Source: CAZPBO01 sp964584815
GTDB lineage: Bacteria > Planctomycetota > SKW154
Direction: 5' to 3'
Assembly (NCBI GenBank): GCA_964584815.1
Contig: CAZPBO010000067.1
Coordinates: forward strand, 1-10,632
DNA: 10,632 nucleotides
This document shows, one piece after another, positions 1 through 7,429 of the stretch; positions within the stretch are counted from its first letter, which is position 1; each line of letters begins with the position of its first letter. The translations under genes and the position numbers were made by a program. The notes under the pieces were generated by a model. It did no database searches. It was not told the origin of the DNA and saw nothing but the letters and a program-made list of their open reading frames with translations.

Positions 1-5
1 GAGTT

Positions 6-422
6 ATGAGTGCATATACAGAAGAGGTGGCGGCGAAGTTCTATCTGCAGCGGGCGTTTGGGTTTTATGAGTCGGCACGGGGGGTGCTGCGCCAAAGCCA
101 GCGCTGCGAACCCGCCGCGCTGCTCGCATATGAGGCTATACTGGACGCCGCCAAAGCACTGCTGCTTGCCGACGGCGTCAAAGCAGACGGCTGCGATGCG
201 GTGCTCCTTGCCCTCGCCAGCGCCGCAGAAAAAGCAACTGTCTCTGAAGAAACCCATTCCATAGTCCAGGAAGCAGCGCAAATCCATTTCAAAATCCACC
301 GACGGGGTCTTATCTCTCTGCGCCCACAGGAAGCAGAAGCGCTCATCCACAACGCCCGCTCATTCCTTCGCGAAGTTCGCGACAAACTTGAGCAGAAATT
401 CGGTCTCATTGAAGGTCTATAG
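6..422 (+). CDS. small helical HEPN-like protein
   Basis: A 138-residue, all-helical soluble protein with no signal peptide or membrane segment. The pattern resembles a HEPN domain: an N-terminal helix (about 10-30, with YLQRA and ESARGVL), a second helix at 36-56 reading YEAILDAAKALLLADG, which resembles the YYAMFHAAKALLL helix of HEPN proteins, and a last helix at 108-130 (AEALIHNARSFLREVRDKL). The usual HEPN RNase motif R-x4-6-H is not visible, and the conserved His after the second helix is replaced (DGCDAVLL). If it is HEPN it is probably a non-nuclease binding or scaffold version. The ATG at 6 is the first in-frame Met, but only five bases upstream are available, so the true start could lie further left. 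It is the first visible gene of a tight + strand operon, 19 nt before the EIIA-CBS gene. The function is unknown and the family call is by pattern only. Confidence 0.6.
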   Translation: MSAYTEEVAAKFYLQRAFGFYESARGVLRQSQRCEPAALLAYEAILDAAKALLLADGVKADGCDAVLLALASAAEKATVSEETHSIVQEAAQIHFKIHRRGLISLRPQEAEALIHNARSFLREVRDKLEQKFGLIEGL

Positions 423-430
423 GCGATTTT

Positions 431-435
431 GGAGG
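431..435 (+). promoter_or_regulatory. ribosome binding site deciding a GTG start
   Basis: A GGAGG sequence sits six bases before GTG at 442. It favours that start over the in-frame ATG at 388, which has no such site and would overlap the upstream gene by 35 bases. Confidence 0.65.
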
Positions 436-441
436 CAGGCG

Positions 442-1341
442 GTGCGGTTGGAAAATCTCTTGTCGGTTGACAGGGTGATTGTGGGAGTTGCCGAAACCGA
501 CTACGACGCCGTGATTAGGCGTCTGGTTAACACGCTGGAAGACGCAGGTCATCTGCGTGACCCCGAAAGAGCGCTGTCGGATGTGTTGCGGCGAGAGAAG
601 TTGGGCGCCACCTTGGTGGGGCAGGGACTGGGTGTTCCACACGCCCGAACCGATGCCGTTGACGGCGTCACCCTTGCTCTTGCCACAACAAAAGAACCCA
701 TAAAAGGCTCCCCGCCCGATTGCATACCTGTGCGCGTCGTCGTTTTGATTCTCGCGCCCAAGGCGGAATCAAACCTTTACCTGAAAGTGCTGTCGGCGGT
801 AAGCCGTCTGGTGGAGGACGAGAAGCGGCGGGAGCGGCTGCTGGCTGCAACCACACAAAAAGCGCTGATAAAGGAGATAACGCGTGCCGGCATTGAGGTG
901 GAGCGGGGTCTGTCGGTTCTTGACTTAGCAGAGGACGCGGTCACAGTCAACGAAAACGCTCCCCTCAAAAACGCCGCCGACACTATGTTCAAACACAACC
1001 TCCTTGATGTCCCCGTTGTGGATGATAAAGGAACACTTGTAGGACTTCTGACCGCAGAGGACCTTTTAAGGATAGGGGTGCCGGATTATCTGATGCGCCT
1101 TGAGTCGGTGGCGTTTCTGAAACAGTTTGAACCGTTTGAGGAGTTGCTGCGCAAAGAGGAGACGCTGAAAGTGGGTCAGGTGATGAGCGATGCGGTTTGG
1201 GTGGAAGCGGACGCCCCCCTTATTCAGGCGGCAGTAATGATGGCACGCCGTGATGTCAGAACCATCGTTGTTGTCAGGGATAAAAAGCCCGTCGGCTTAA
1301 TAAGGTTGGGCGATTTCATACGCAAAGTTCTGCGTGCGTAA
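442..1341 (+). CDS. PTS EIIA (PtsN/fructose-type) domain fused to a CBS-domain pair
   Basis: A cytosolic regulatory protein of 299 residues from the GTG start. Residues about 12-145 form a PTS type-2 EIIA domain. The motif LVGQGLGVPHART holds the expected phospho-accepting histidine, His67, and VRVVVLILAPKAESNLYLKVLSAVSRLV is the typical following strand-helix. Two CBS motifs follow, at about 159-212 (VPVVDDKGTLVGLLTAEDLL) and 245-297 (TIVVVRDKKPVGLIRLGDFI). CBS pairs usually bind adenine nucleotides. The family role of PtsN-like EIIA is regulation through phosphorylation rather than sugar import, and no EIIB or EIIC gene is present here. The stop codon lies 10 nt before the permease start, so I infer that the protein reports phosphorylation or energy state to that permease. 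Ordinary PtsN is about 150-160 residues, so the CBS part is an extension. The domain calls are firm; the target is inference. Confidence 0.88.
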   Translation: MRLENLLSVDRVIVGVAETDYDAVIRRLVNTLEDAGHLRDPERALSDVLRREKLGATLVGQGLGVPHARTDAVDGVTLALATTKEPIKGSPPDCIPVRVVVLILAPKAESNLYLKVLSAVSRLVEDEKRRERLLAATTQKALIKEITRAGIEVERGLSVLDLAEDAVTVNENAPLKNAADTMFKHNLLDVPVVDDKGTLVGLLTAEDLLRIGVPDYLMRLESVAFLKQFEPFEELLRKEETLKVGQVMSDAVWVEADAPLIQAAVMMARRDVRTIVVVRDKKPVGLIRLGDFIRKVLRA

Positions 1342-1351
1342 GGCGTGTGAT

Positions 1352-2626
1352 ATGGGATGGAAAGCGTTTGTTGCGGGTGGAGTTCTGTGCGGGGTTGTAG
1401 CAGGTTTCGTAAGCGGGCGGCTGCATAGGACGGCGGCGGCGCTTATCGGCGCAGCGGTCGTGCTCCTTACGGGGGTTGTCTCACAGCAACAAGCATTCAG
1501 TCACATTGACCTCAATGTTCTGGCGCTGCTTTGCGGAATGATGGTGATAGTCGCGGCGCTGCGCCCCACAGGCTTCTTTGAGTGGCTCGCTATACGCACC
1601 GCAAAACTCGCCGGCGGCGACCCGCTCAAGATTATGGTCCTCTTCGCCCTCGTCACCGCCTTCGTCTCCGCCTTCCTTGACAATGTGACCACAATACTGC
1701 TCACTGCGCCCGTCTCAATGGCTATATGCGCCCAGTTGCGCATTGACCCTGTTCCCGCACTTATCGCTCAGGCGGTTGCGTCCAACTTCGGCGGCACCGC
1801 CACACTCATCGGCGACCCACCCAACATCCTCATCGGCAGCGCCGTTAACCTCTCCTTCAACTCCTTCATCATTAACCTGGGTCCTTTGGTTGTTGCCGTT
1901 CTCGCAGCGTATGCGGTTTTTCTCCTCCTTGCGCAGCGCAAAAAAGTGGGTTATGTCTCGGCATCGCTGCGAGCGCGCCTTCTTGAAATGGATGAAAAAC
2001 GCGCCATACGCGACCCCAAACTCCTCAAAAAGATGGGAGCACTGCTTGCCTGCGTTCTGGCGGCTTTCTTCCTGCACGAAATCCTGGATGTGAAGATGGG
2101 CGCCATAGCGATTGCGGGAGCGGCAGCCAGTATGCTGATATCGGCAAAAAGCGTGCGCGAACTGCTCTCCGAAATAGAGTGGGACACTATCTTCTTCTTC
2201 ATAGGGCTCTTTATCGTTGTTGGCGCTGCGGAGGAAACAGGGCTCCTTGCGTGGCTTGGCAAAAATGTCCTAACCCTTGCCGGCACCCATCCCGCTGTTG
2301 TCGGACTTGTGGTTATGTGGTCAACAGCCGCAATCAGCGCCTTTATTGACAACATTCCTGTCACTGCGGTGATGATACCACTGATTAAGGCGTTTCAGAA
2401 GCAGCACGGCGGCGGGGAGGGGTTGTGGTGGGCGCTGGCATTGGGAGTCTGTTTTGGGGGCAACGCAACAATCGTAGGCGCTGCCGCAAATGTCGTGGTC
2501 ACAGGCATCGCCGAACGCAGTGGCTACCACCTCTCTTTCGCCCGCTTCGCAAAACACGGAACACCTGTTACCGCCGCCGCTCTCGCCATCGCAAGCGTAT
2601 ATATTCTGCTGCGATACTTTCTCTGA
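1352..2626 (+). CDS. ArsB/NhaD-type (ion transporter superfamily) permease
   Basis: A 424-residue inner-membrane transporter made of two homologous halves separated by a charged cytoplasmic linker (about 195-228). Half 1 contains FLDNVTTILLTAPV (108-121), with Asp110-Asn111, and GGTATLIGDPPNILIG (147-162). Half 2 contains FIDNIPVTAVMIPL (331-344), with Asp333-Asn334, and GGNATIVGAAANVVV (369-383). These paired motifs match the arsenite-antiporter/P-protein/NhaD group of the ion transporter (SLC13-like) superfamily. The substrate cannot be read from sequence: arsenite, Na+/H+ exchange, dicarboxylate and other anions all remain possible. No arsenic genes are nearby. ATG 1352 is chosen because AAGG at 1340-1343 precedes it. 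An in-frame GTG at 1334 would add six residues and overlap the upstream gene. Placement directly after the EIIA-CBS gene suggests control by that protein. Confidence 0.85.
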   Translation: MGWKAFVAGGVLCGVVAGFVSGRLHRTAAALIGAAVVLLTGVVSQQQAFSHIDLNVLALLCGMMVIVAALRPTGFFEWLAIRTAKLAGGDPLKIMVLFALVTAFVSAFLDNVTTILLTAPVSMAICAQLRIDPVPALIAQAVASNFGGTATLIGDPPNILIGSAVNLSFNSFIINLGPLVVAVLAAYAVFLLLAQRKKVGYVSASLRARLLEMDEKRAIRDPKLLKKMGALLACVLAAFFLHEILDVKMGAIAIAGAAASMLISAKSVRELLSEIEWDTIFFFIGLFIVVGAAEETGLLAWLGKNVLTLAGTHPAVVGLVVMWSTAAISAFIDNIPVTAVMIPLIKAFQKQHGGGEGLWWALALGVCFGGNATIVGAAANVVVTGIAERSGYHLSFARFAKHGTPVTAAALAIASVYILLRYFL

Positions 2627-2631
2627 AGGAG
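2626..2631 (+). promoter_or_regulatory. ribosome binding site for the TPR gene
   Basis: AAGGAG overlaps the last base of the permease stop codon and lies six bases before ATG 2638. It fixes the start of the TPR gene and rules out the long upstream extension that would overlap the permease. Confidence 0.75.
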
Positions 2632-2637
2632 AGGGAA

Positions 2638-5001
2638 ATGCGCTGGCTCGCCATAGCAGTTGTTTTGGTGGTTTCAACGATTGCGGCGCAGCAGTCAGAA
2701 CCTCCACGATGGCGCCTTAAGGAGAACCAGCGATTTGAGTTCCGCTTAAGCGGGATGGTGCTTGTGCGAGGAAAGAAGAGGATTGAGACGCGGCTCTGGG
2801 GGCGAGTCATTGTTGAGGCGAGAAAAAAGAATCTGCTTTTTCTGCAGCAGATAGATGAGATGCGCTGGCGAGAGGGGCAGGTTTCCTACACAGCGCCGAA
2901 GGAAGAGTTGGAGAAACTGCGCCAAGCGTTTGAGTTCTCTCCTGACGGCAGGGTGGTGACGGAGGGTCCTGCAAAACAGGCGGCGCAGGACCTGCTCACA
3001 ACCCTTTTTCCGCTGCCAAAAAGTGCGAAGAACGGCTATGTTGAGCGTGTGGAGTTGCCCCAAATAGGGGTCTGCGGGTCGCTGCAGGTTGTCGGGAAGC
3101 GGCGCTGTATGGGCAGGGACTGCTTATTTTTGCGGCTTGAGGCGACCGCCGCTAAAGGCGAGAAAGTCACAAAAGAGGTTCTGACAGAAGCCTATTTTGA
3201 CCCGAAAGCGGGCGGATTTGTGCGTGTGGAACGCACGATAAAGACCCATAGTGAAAAGGAGAAAGAGGAATTTCTGGTTTTGACGGTGGTGGGTGAGCCG
3301 GGGCACCCAAGTCCTGAGGCGCTTGCAGAGGCGATGTTGAAGGAGTTGAGGAGGCAGGTGTCACGCCATCCCGACGATGCGAAGGCGTGGTGCAAATTGA
3401 GCCGTCTTCTACTTGAGCGCGGCAGGGCAAAAGAAGCGTTAAAGAGTGCGCTGGAAGGTCTGCGAGAGGTGAAGGATGGGGGTCTTTTTGCCGTGGCATC
3501 AGAATGTGCGGTGGCGTCAGGTGATGCGCGTTTGGGTTTGGCGTTGGCGGAGGCGGGGTTGAAGGTTGCGCCGCAGGAGCGGATGGTGGCGCTTGCGGCG
3601 AGTCGTGCCGCTTTCTATCTGCAGCGTTACAAGGAGGCGGCACAATTCGCCGCCGCCGCGCTCAAAGACAACAAAGGTCCCTATCAGGCGCTTTACTTTC
3701 TCGGCGCAAGCCTCGCAAAACTGGGTAAAAAGGAGCAAGCCCGTCGTGTCCTGCGTGAATATATCCGCAAAAACCCCAATCTTGACCCCAAGCGCAAATG
3801 GATGATTGTCTTCACTCCTCAAAACGATGTTCAGATACTGGCGGAGCGCCGCTTTGCGGGTGATTTGGGTAAAAAACGGCGTTACAGTATGGAGGAGTTG
3901 GAGGCGGCGCGTCAGTTGCTTGCCGTCCTCGTCAAGGAGGAGGCGGTGCGGATGCGTCTCACCTCTGATGAAATAGAGAAGATGCTTGATTATATGGCGG
4001 GGATTTACGGCAAAAAGCCGCTTCAGATGCTGAGCGACTTTTTGGCGGACAGGGTGCAGGCTTACAACCGCTTAAAGCGCCTGCTGCAGAAGTATGAGCG
4101 GGTGCCTGCGGAAAGAATAGACGATTTTCTGAAGAGCCACAAGGATGATGCCGATTTATGCGCCGCCGCGCTGTCACTGCTCGCCACAAAGGATATCCTG
4201 AAACGCTACAGACGACTGGACAACCGTTTCCCCGGCAATGTGGTGGTGAATCTACATATCCTGCGGCTGCTTCTGACAAATCCCGGGCGTTATCGCAAAG
4301 AGGCGGGCAAGATACTGGGCTTTCTGCGCAATATGGAGCCTGGCAACGGGCTTTATCCACTTCTTTTCGCGTGGCTTGAGATGGAGATGGAGAACCCCGA
4401 GAAGGTGGCGATATGGGTAAGGCGAGCGCTGCGCTGCACCTACATAAGAACCCGCATAAGGGAGAGCGCTCAAAGGAGGCTGCAGGTTCTTGAAGATGTG
4501 GGTTATCATAAGGGTTTGCGTGGTGTTGCGGCGTGGACGATGCTTGACAGGAAACTGGTTAGGTGTGTGAAGGAGGTGATGAGCGGTGTTGTAAGGGTTG
4601 CGGAAGAGTTGCTGGGGAGGGGAGATGTGAGGAAGGCGGCGAGATGGGGGAGGTTGGCGGTGGATTTGGGGAAATGGTTGGGGAGCAAGGCAGAGGATGG
4701 GGAGTTGTGTGCGGCATCGGCGGCGGCGCGGGAGAGGGGGGCGGTTGTGGTGGAGGCGGCAGCGATGCGGGTAGGCAGCCGCGATGTTGCGGTGGCGAGG
4801 AAGGAGTTGGAGGATGCGCGGGAAAAAGCGCAGGAAATGGCAAGGGCGTGGTGGCAACTCCATCTTGAGAAGGAACGGGCTTTCACGGTGTGGGTGATAA
4901 CGGCACCGAAAAAATGCTGGAGTTTTATGGAGCGTCTGTTTAAGATGGGTGAGCGGGCGCTGCTCTATGAGCGCCTTAAGGAGCAGGGAGGAAAGAGGTA
5001 A
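2638..5001 (+). CDS. large exported TPR-repeat protein
   Basis: A 787-residue protein with an N-terminal signal peptide (MRWLAIAVVLVVSTIAAQQ, likely cleaved near residue 17), so it acts outside the cytoplasmic membrane. Residues about 25-220 are mostly beta strand (for example FEFRLSGMVLVRGKKRIETRLWGRVIVEA and FDPKAGGFVRVERTI) and resemble no family I can name. Residues about 226-382 are TPR-type helical repeats, including HPDDAKAWCKLSRLLLERGRAKEAL and GPYQALYFLGASLAKLGKKEQARRVL. The remaining 400 residues are helical, with weak TPR-like units near 570-603 and 645-682 and a charged, coiled-coil-prone stretch near 715-750. No catalytic motif is visible. The stop overlaps the next start by one base (TAATG), so it is likely co-translated with the zinc-ribbon protein. 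An assembly or scaffold role at the cell envelope is likely; the specific function is unknown. Confidence 0.8.
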   Translation: MRWLAIAVVLVVSTIAAQQSEPPRWRLKENQRFEFRLSGMVLVRGKKRIETRLWGRVIVEARKKNLLFLQQIDEMRWREGQVSYTAPKEELEKLRQAFEFSPDGRVVTEGPAKQAAQDLLTTLFPLPKSAKNGYVERVELPQIGVCGSLQVVGKRRCMGRDCLFLRLEATAAKGEKVTKEVLTEAYFDPKAGGFVRVERTIKTHSEKEKEEFLVLTVVGEPGHPSPEALAEAMLKELRRQVSRHPDDAKAWCKLSRLLLERGRAKEALKSALEGLREVKDGGLFAVASECAVASGDARLGLALAEAGLKVAPQERMVALAASRAAFYLQRYKEAAQFAAAALKDNKGPYQALYFLGASLAKLGKKEQARRVLREYIRKNPNLDPKRKWMIVFTPQNDVQILAERRFAGDLGKKRRYSMEELEAARQLLAVLVKEEAVRMRLTSDEIEKMLDYMAGIYGKKPLQMLSDFLADRVQAYNRLKRLLQKYERVPAERIDDFLKSHKDDADLCAAALSLLATKDILKRYRRLDNRFPGNVVVNLHILRLLLTNPGRYRKEAGKILGFLRNMEPGNGLYPLLFAWLEMEMENPEKVAIWVRRALRCTYIRTRIRESAQRRLQVLEDVGYHKGLRGVAAWTMLDRKLVRCVKEVMSGVVRVAEELLGRGDVRKAARWGRLAVDLGKWLGSKAEDGELCAASAAARERGAVVVEAAAMRVGSRDVAVARKELEDAREKAQEMARAWWQLHLEKERAFTVWVITAPKKCWSFMERLFKMGERALLYERLKEQGGKR

Positions 5002-5534
5002 TGGCGGTTCATGTTAAGTGCATCTTCTGCGGTCACGCGTTCAGCGTTCCGGATGATATGCGCGGCAAGCGCATGGCGTGTCCCAACTGCGGGCAGAAAG
5101 TTCGGATAGTGGACGAGGAGCAGCGGAAGGCGTTGGAGTTGAAGATGCAGAAGGAGCGTGCGGAGGAGCGGGCGAAGATAGCGGAGGCGCGGCGGGAGGC
5201 GTTGCTGGGTGAGCGCGTCGTTCCAAGCCACTACGACAACCTGCGTCTTCTGGCGCGTGTTCTGGCGCTGGTGGGATACCTCGCCGCCATAATCGCCGCT
5301 GTCTTCGGACTCCTTTATGTCATGACCGACGGCTCAATCTTCGCGGGCACCGCCTCCATCGTCGTTCTCATTGTGCTGTTTGTTCTGGCGCTGCTGTTTT
5401 TCGTCATTCACAAGGTGGCGGCGGAAGTGGTGAGACTCGCCGCCGACATCGGCGACGCCCACAACGACGCTTTACAGTTGCTCAAAGAGTTGCGTGACAT
5501 TATGCGCTCTCTTTCGGCAGGCAGAAAGCGTTAG
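5001..5534 (+). CDS. MJ0042-type zinc-ribbon protein with coiled coil and two TM segments
   Basis: A 177-residue integral membrane protein. Residues 5-36 form a zinc ribbon with paired cysteines, CIFC (Cys7, Cys10) and CPNC (Cys27, Cys30), spaced by VPDDMRGKRMA. This pattern is typical of MJ0042-like ribbons common in planctomycetes and deltaproteobacteria. Residues 38-72 are a highly charged helix (EEQRKALELKMQKERAEERAK), probably a coiled coil. Two hydrophobic segments follow at about 84-108 and 117-138, then an amphipathic tail (about 140-172). There is no signal peptide, so the ribbon and coiled coil are probably cytoplasmic and face inward. The start is supported by GGGAGG at 4986-4991 and by the one-base overlap with the TPR gene. 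I infer an adaptor that links a cytosolic partner to the envelope. Its stop TAG overlaps the stop of the convergent propeller gene. Confidence 0.82.
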   Translation: MAVHVKCIFCGHAFSVPDDMRGKRMACPNCGQKVRIVDEEQRKALELKMQKERAEERAKIAEARREALLGERVVPSHYDNLRLLARVLALVGYLAAIIAAVFGLLYVMTDGSIFAGTASIVVLIVLFVLALLFFVIHKVAAEVVRLAADIGDAHNDALQLLKELRDIMRSLSAGRKR

Positions 5535-5583
5535 CGCCGCAAAATCACAAACGCGTTTTCCACGCTCCCTTCACCGCTGAAGG
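5504..5583. terminator. possible hairpin terminator region at the convergent gene junction
   Basis: Two hairpins sit at the convergent end of the operons. The first pairs GCGCT (5504-5508) with AGCGC (5533-5537) and CTTTC (5511-5515) with GAAAG (5524-5528), and it spans both stop codons. The second is a perfect six-base stem, CCTTCA (5568-5573) with TGAAGG (5578-5583), with a four-base loop CCGC. Neither is directly followed by a T-run on either strand. A + strand TTTTT occurs only about 10 bases after the second. A bidirectional, atypical terminator is therefore possible but not shown. Confidence 0.25.
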
Positions 5584-7429
5584 TAACCACGCAGTTTTTG
5601 TCTGTGTTGAGCCACTGCATCTGGGCAGGGAAAACTTTTTTCTGCGTCACCTCCGCTTTTTGCGGCAGATATTCATAGACCGTCAGCCTCTCATCCATAA
5701 CAACCGCCAGAAGGTTGTCGGCTAATGCGAACGCCCCACGGATGCGGCTCTCCCTTTCCAGACGCTTTGAGAAGCGCAATCTGCCTGTGGCGGGGTCCAA
5801 AACGCGCAGTTTTACGCTTATGTCAACATCTCCTTCCTCAAAACGGGAATAGAGTGGTCTGCGCTCGGCGAGGAAAAGCATTCCGTCAGAAAGCGGCAGC
5901 AGAACCCGCCACGCCGCCACCTTGCGCCACCACCATTTCATCCCGTCCTCCCGCACAGCCACCACCACATCGCTGTCACCAGGCGCGAAGACGAACCAAC
6001 GCTCTTTTCTGCCCTTATAGTTGCGCTCAAGCAGAAGAGGCGCCTGACAGAGTCGCCGTGGCAGGCGCCACAGAAAAGGAATTCTCGCAAGCCCGCGACG
6101 CCTCACAACAGGATAGAGCATCAGCCAGACGACCCGTCCACTGGTGCTCTCAAGACACCCCGCAAGACCGCTCCCTGAAACAAACAGCAGAAACGGTCCG
6201 CTCAACATCACATATCCGCAGGAACGCCACGAAGTCTCCTCCCAGCGCATTCCCCTGCCCGGAATCATCACCCGCTTTCTTCTGCCTGACTCCCAAACCT
6301 CCGACCCCAGACGCTTCCTCCATATCAGCCCACCGTGGATGTTCTGGCACACCACCCACAGTGATGCCCTTTTACCACCTTTGCGCACCCCCAGCCAGAA
6401 AACTCTGCCAGCAGCAACCGTTGGCGCACTCACCGCCATCAAGTCCGAAACCCCGTCCCGCGATGTGGAAACCCACAAAAGCCTTCTTGTGCGTGCATCA
6501 ACACAACTGATAAAGGGGCGTTTGCCCGAATGGAGTCCCACAACAACACTGCCGTCGGTCTCCGCCCAGCAGACCACCCGCAACCAACCTCCCTCCGACT
6601 TGCCTATCCTTATGGAGCAAGCCTTCTTAGCGGTTTTGGCGTCGTAGGCGAGCCAGCCGCCGGGCAGAGCAAACCAGAGGGTTCTGCCAACAAACGCCGC
6701 TTTCGGCTCCACAAGGATGTCAACTCCGAAGGAGGAAAGGCGCACTGCCCTGTCGTGCCACTGTCCGGTTTTCCCAACGATGCTTGCCAACTCCTGCAGT
6801 GTAAGGGGCTTTGCTGGTGGGGGAGCAGATTTTGCCGCAAGGGAGGCGAAGAGGGCGCGTTTTGCAGGCGGCAGCGTCGGCAGAAGTTTCCCAAGCGGCT
6901 TTGTGTCGCCGCAGAGCGCCTTTGCCACTGCAAGCAGCAGTTCGTCGGGCTGCTTAAGGAGAGCGAGGTAGCGGATGGCGGTGGCACCGTCGCCTTTCTC
7001 AATTGCGGCTGCTGCCAGATGCTTCACCGCATCATCCGCCGCAACGCTGCCCCCAAACCGCGCCACCATCTCCTCCTCACCCAGAACTTTGCCCACACGA
7101 GCAGACAGCGCTTCCAACTCCCTATCAAACTTTTCCCGCACATCAGCGGGCAGTTCCTTTAGGATGCGCAGACAGGCACAGGTTGTGGGCAGCACGATGT
7201 CGGAGAACTCCACAAGGCGCTCTTTTTTGGCTGAAGCGCTGCGGGAAAGAAGCGCCATAACAAGACGCCCTGCGCTTTCGGGATTCTTCTTAAGCAGACG
7301 CCTCGCCTCCGCCACCACCTCGCTCGCCTCATCGTCAATGTCCAATCGGAACTTGTTGCCTTCTGCGGCTTCCTGCGCCGTTACCGTTGCGGCAACAAAT
7401 AGACACAGCAATGTGAGGAGTTTATGCAT
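5531..7429 (-). CDS. secreted PQQ-like beta-propeller protein (second of the pair)
   Basis: A 632-residue exported protein. Residues 1-18 (MHKLLTLLCLFVAATVTA) form a signal peptide, with cleavage likely before Gln19. Residues about 30-225 are helical (for example EVVAEARRLLKKNPESAGRLVMALL) and may be TPR-like. Residues about 235-630 hold propeller repeats of the PQQ-like type, recognised by the D-x3-G-x3-W pattern: FISCVDARTRRLLWVS, VCQNIHGGLIWRKRL, GCLESTSGRVVWLM, VAVREDGMKWWWRKV and LRVLDPATGRLRFSKRL. Several repeats are irregular and there is no heme motif, so this is more likely a binding or scaffold propeller than a quinoprotein dehydrogenase. AAGGGG (7438-7443) precedes the start by eight bases. 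The first 49 bases overlap the end of the upstream paralogue. The protein is paralogous in layout to its neighbour; its ligand is unknown. Confidence 0.8.
   Translation of the reverse strand: MHKLLTLLCLFVAATVTAQEAAEGNKFRLDIDDEASEVVAEARRLLKKNPESAGRLVMALLSRSASAKKERLVEFSDIVLPTTCACLRILKELPADVREKFDRELEALSARVGKVLGEEEMVARFGGSVAADDAVKHLAAAAIEKGDGATAIRYLALLKQPDELLLAVAKALCGDTKPLGKLLPTLPPAKRALFASLAAKSAPPPAKPLTLQELASIVGKTGQWHDRAVRLSSFGVDILVEPKAAFVGRTLWFALPGGWLAYDAKTAKKACSIRIGKSEGGWLRVVCWAETDGSVVVGLHSGKRPFISCVDARTRRLLWVSTSRDGVSDLMAVSAPTVAAGRVFWLGVRKGGKRASLWVVCQNIHGGLIWRKRLGSEVWESGRRKRVMIPGRGMRWEETSWRSCGYVMLSGPFLLFVSGSGLAGCLESTSGRVVWLMLYPVVRRRGLARIPFLWRLPRRLCQAPLLLERNYKGRKERWFVFAPGDSDVVVAVREDGMKWWWRKVAAWRVLLPLSDGMLFLAERRPLYSRFEEGDVDISVKLRVLDPATGRLRFSKRLERESRIRGAFALADNLLAVVMDERLTVYEYLPQKAEVTQKKVFPAQMQWLNTDKNCVVTFSGEGSVENAFVILRR

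Noticed and set aside
2425..2637. A 71-codon upstream extension of the TPR gene beginning at GTG 2425.
   Set aside because: It lies wholly inside the permease gene, reads as low-complexity Arg-rich sequence and would bury the clear signal peptide. A strong ribosome binding site precedes ATG 2638.
4614..4745. A canonical G-quadruplex (four G-runs of three or more with loops of one to seven bases).
   Set aside because: The G-runs exist but most loops are longer than seven bases, so the strict pattern is not met.
5725..7162. Several + strand open frames of 160-260 codons opposite the second propeller gene.
   Set aside because: They are Pro/Ser/Arg-rich with no recognisable domain or ribosome binding site. 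The - strand frame has a signal peptide and propeller repeats.
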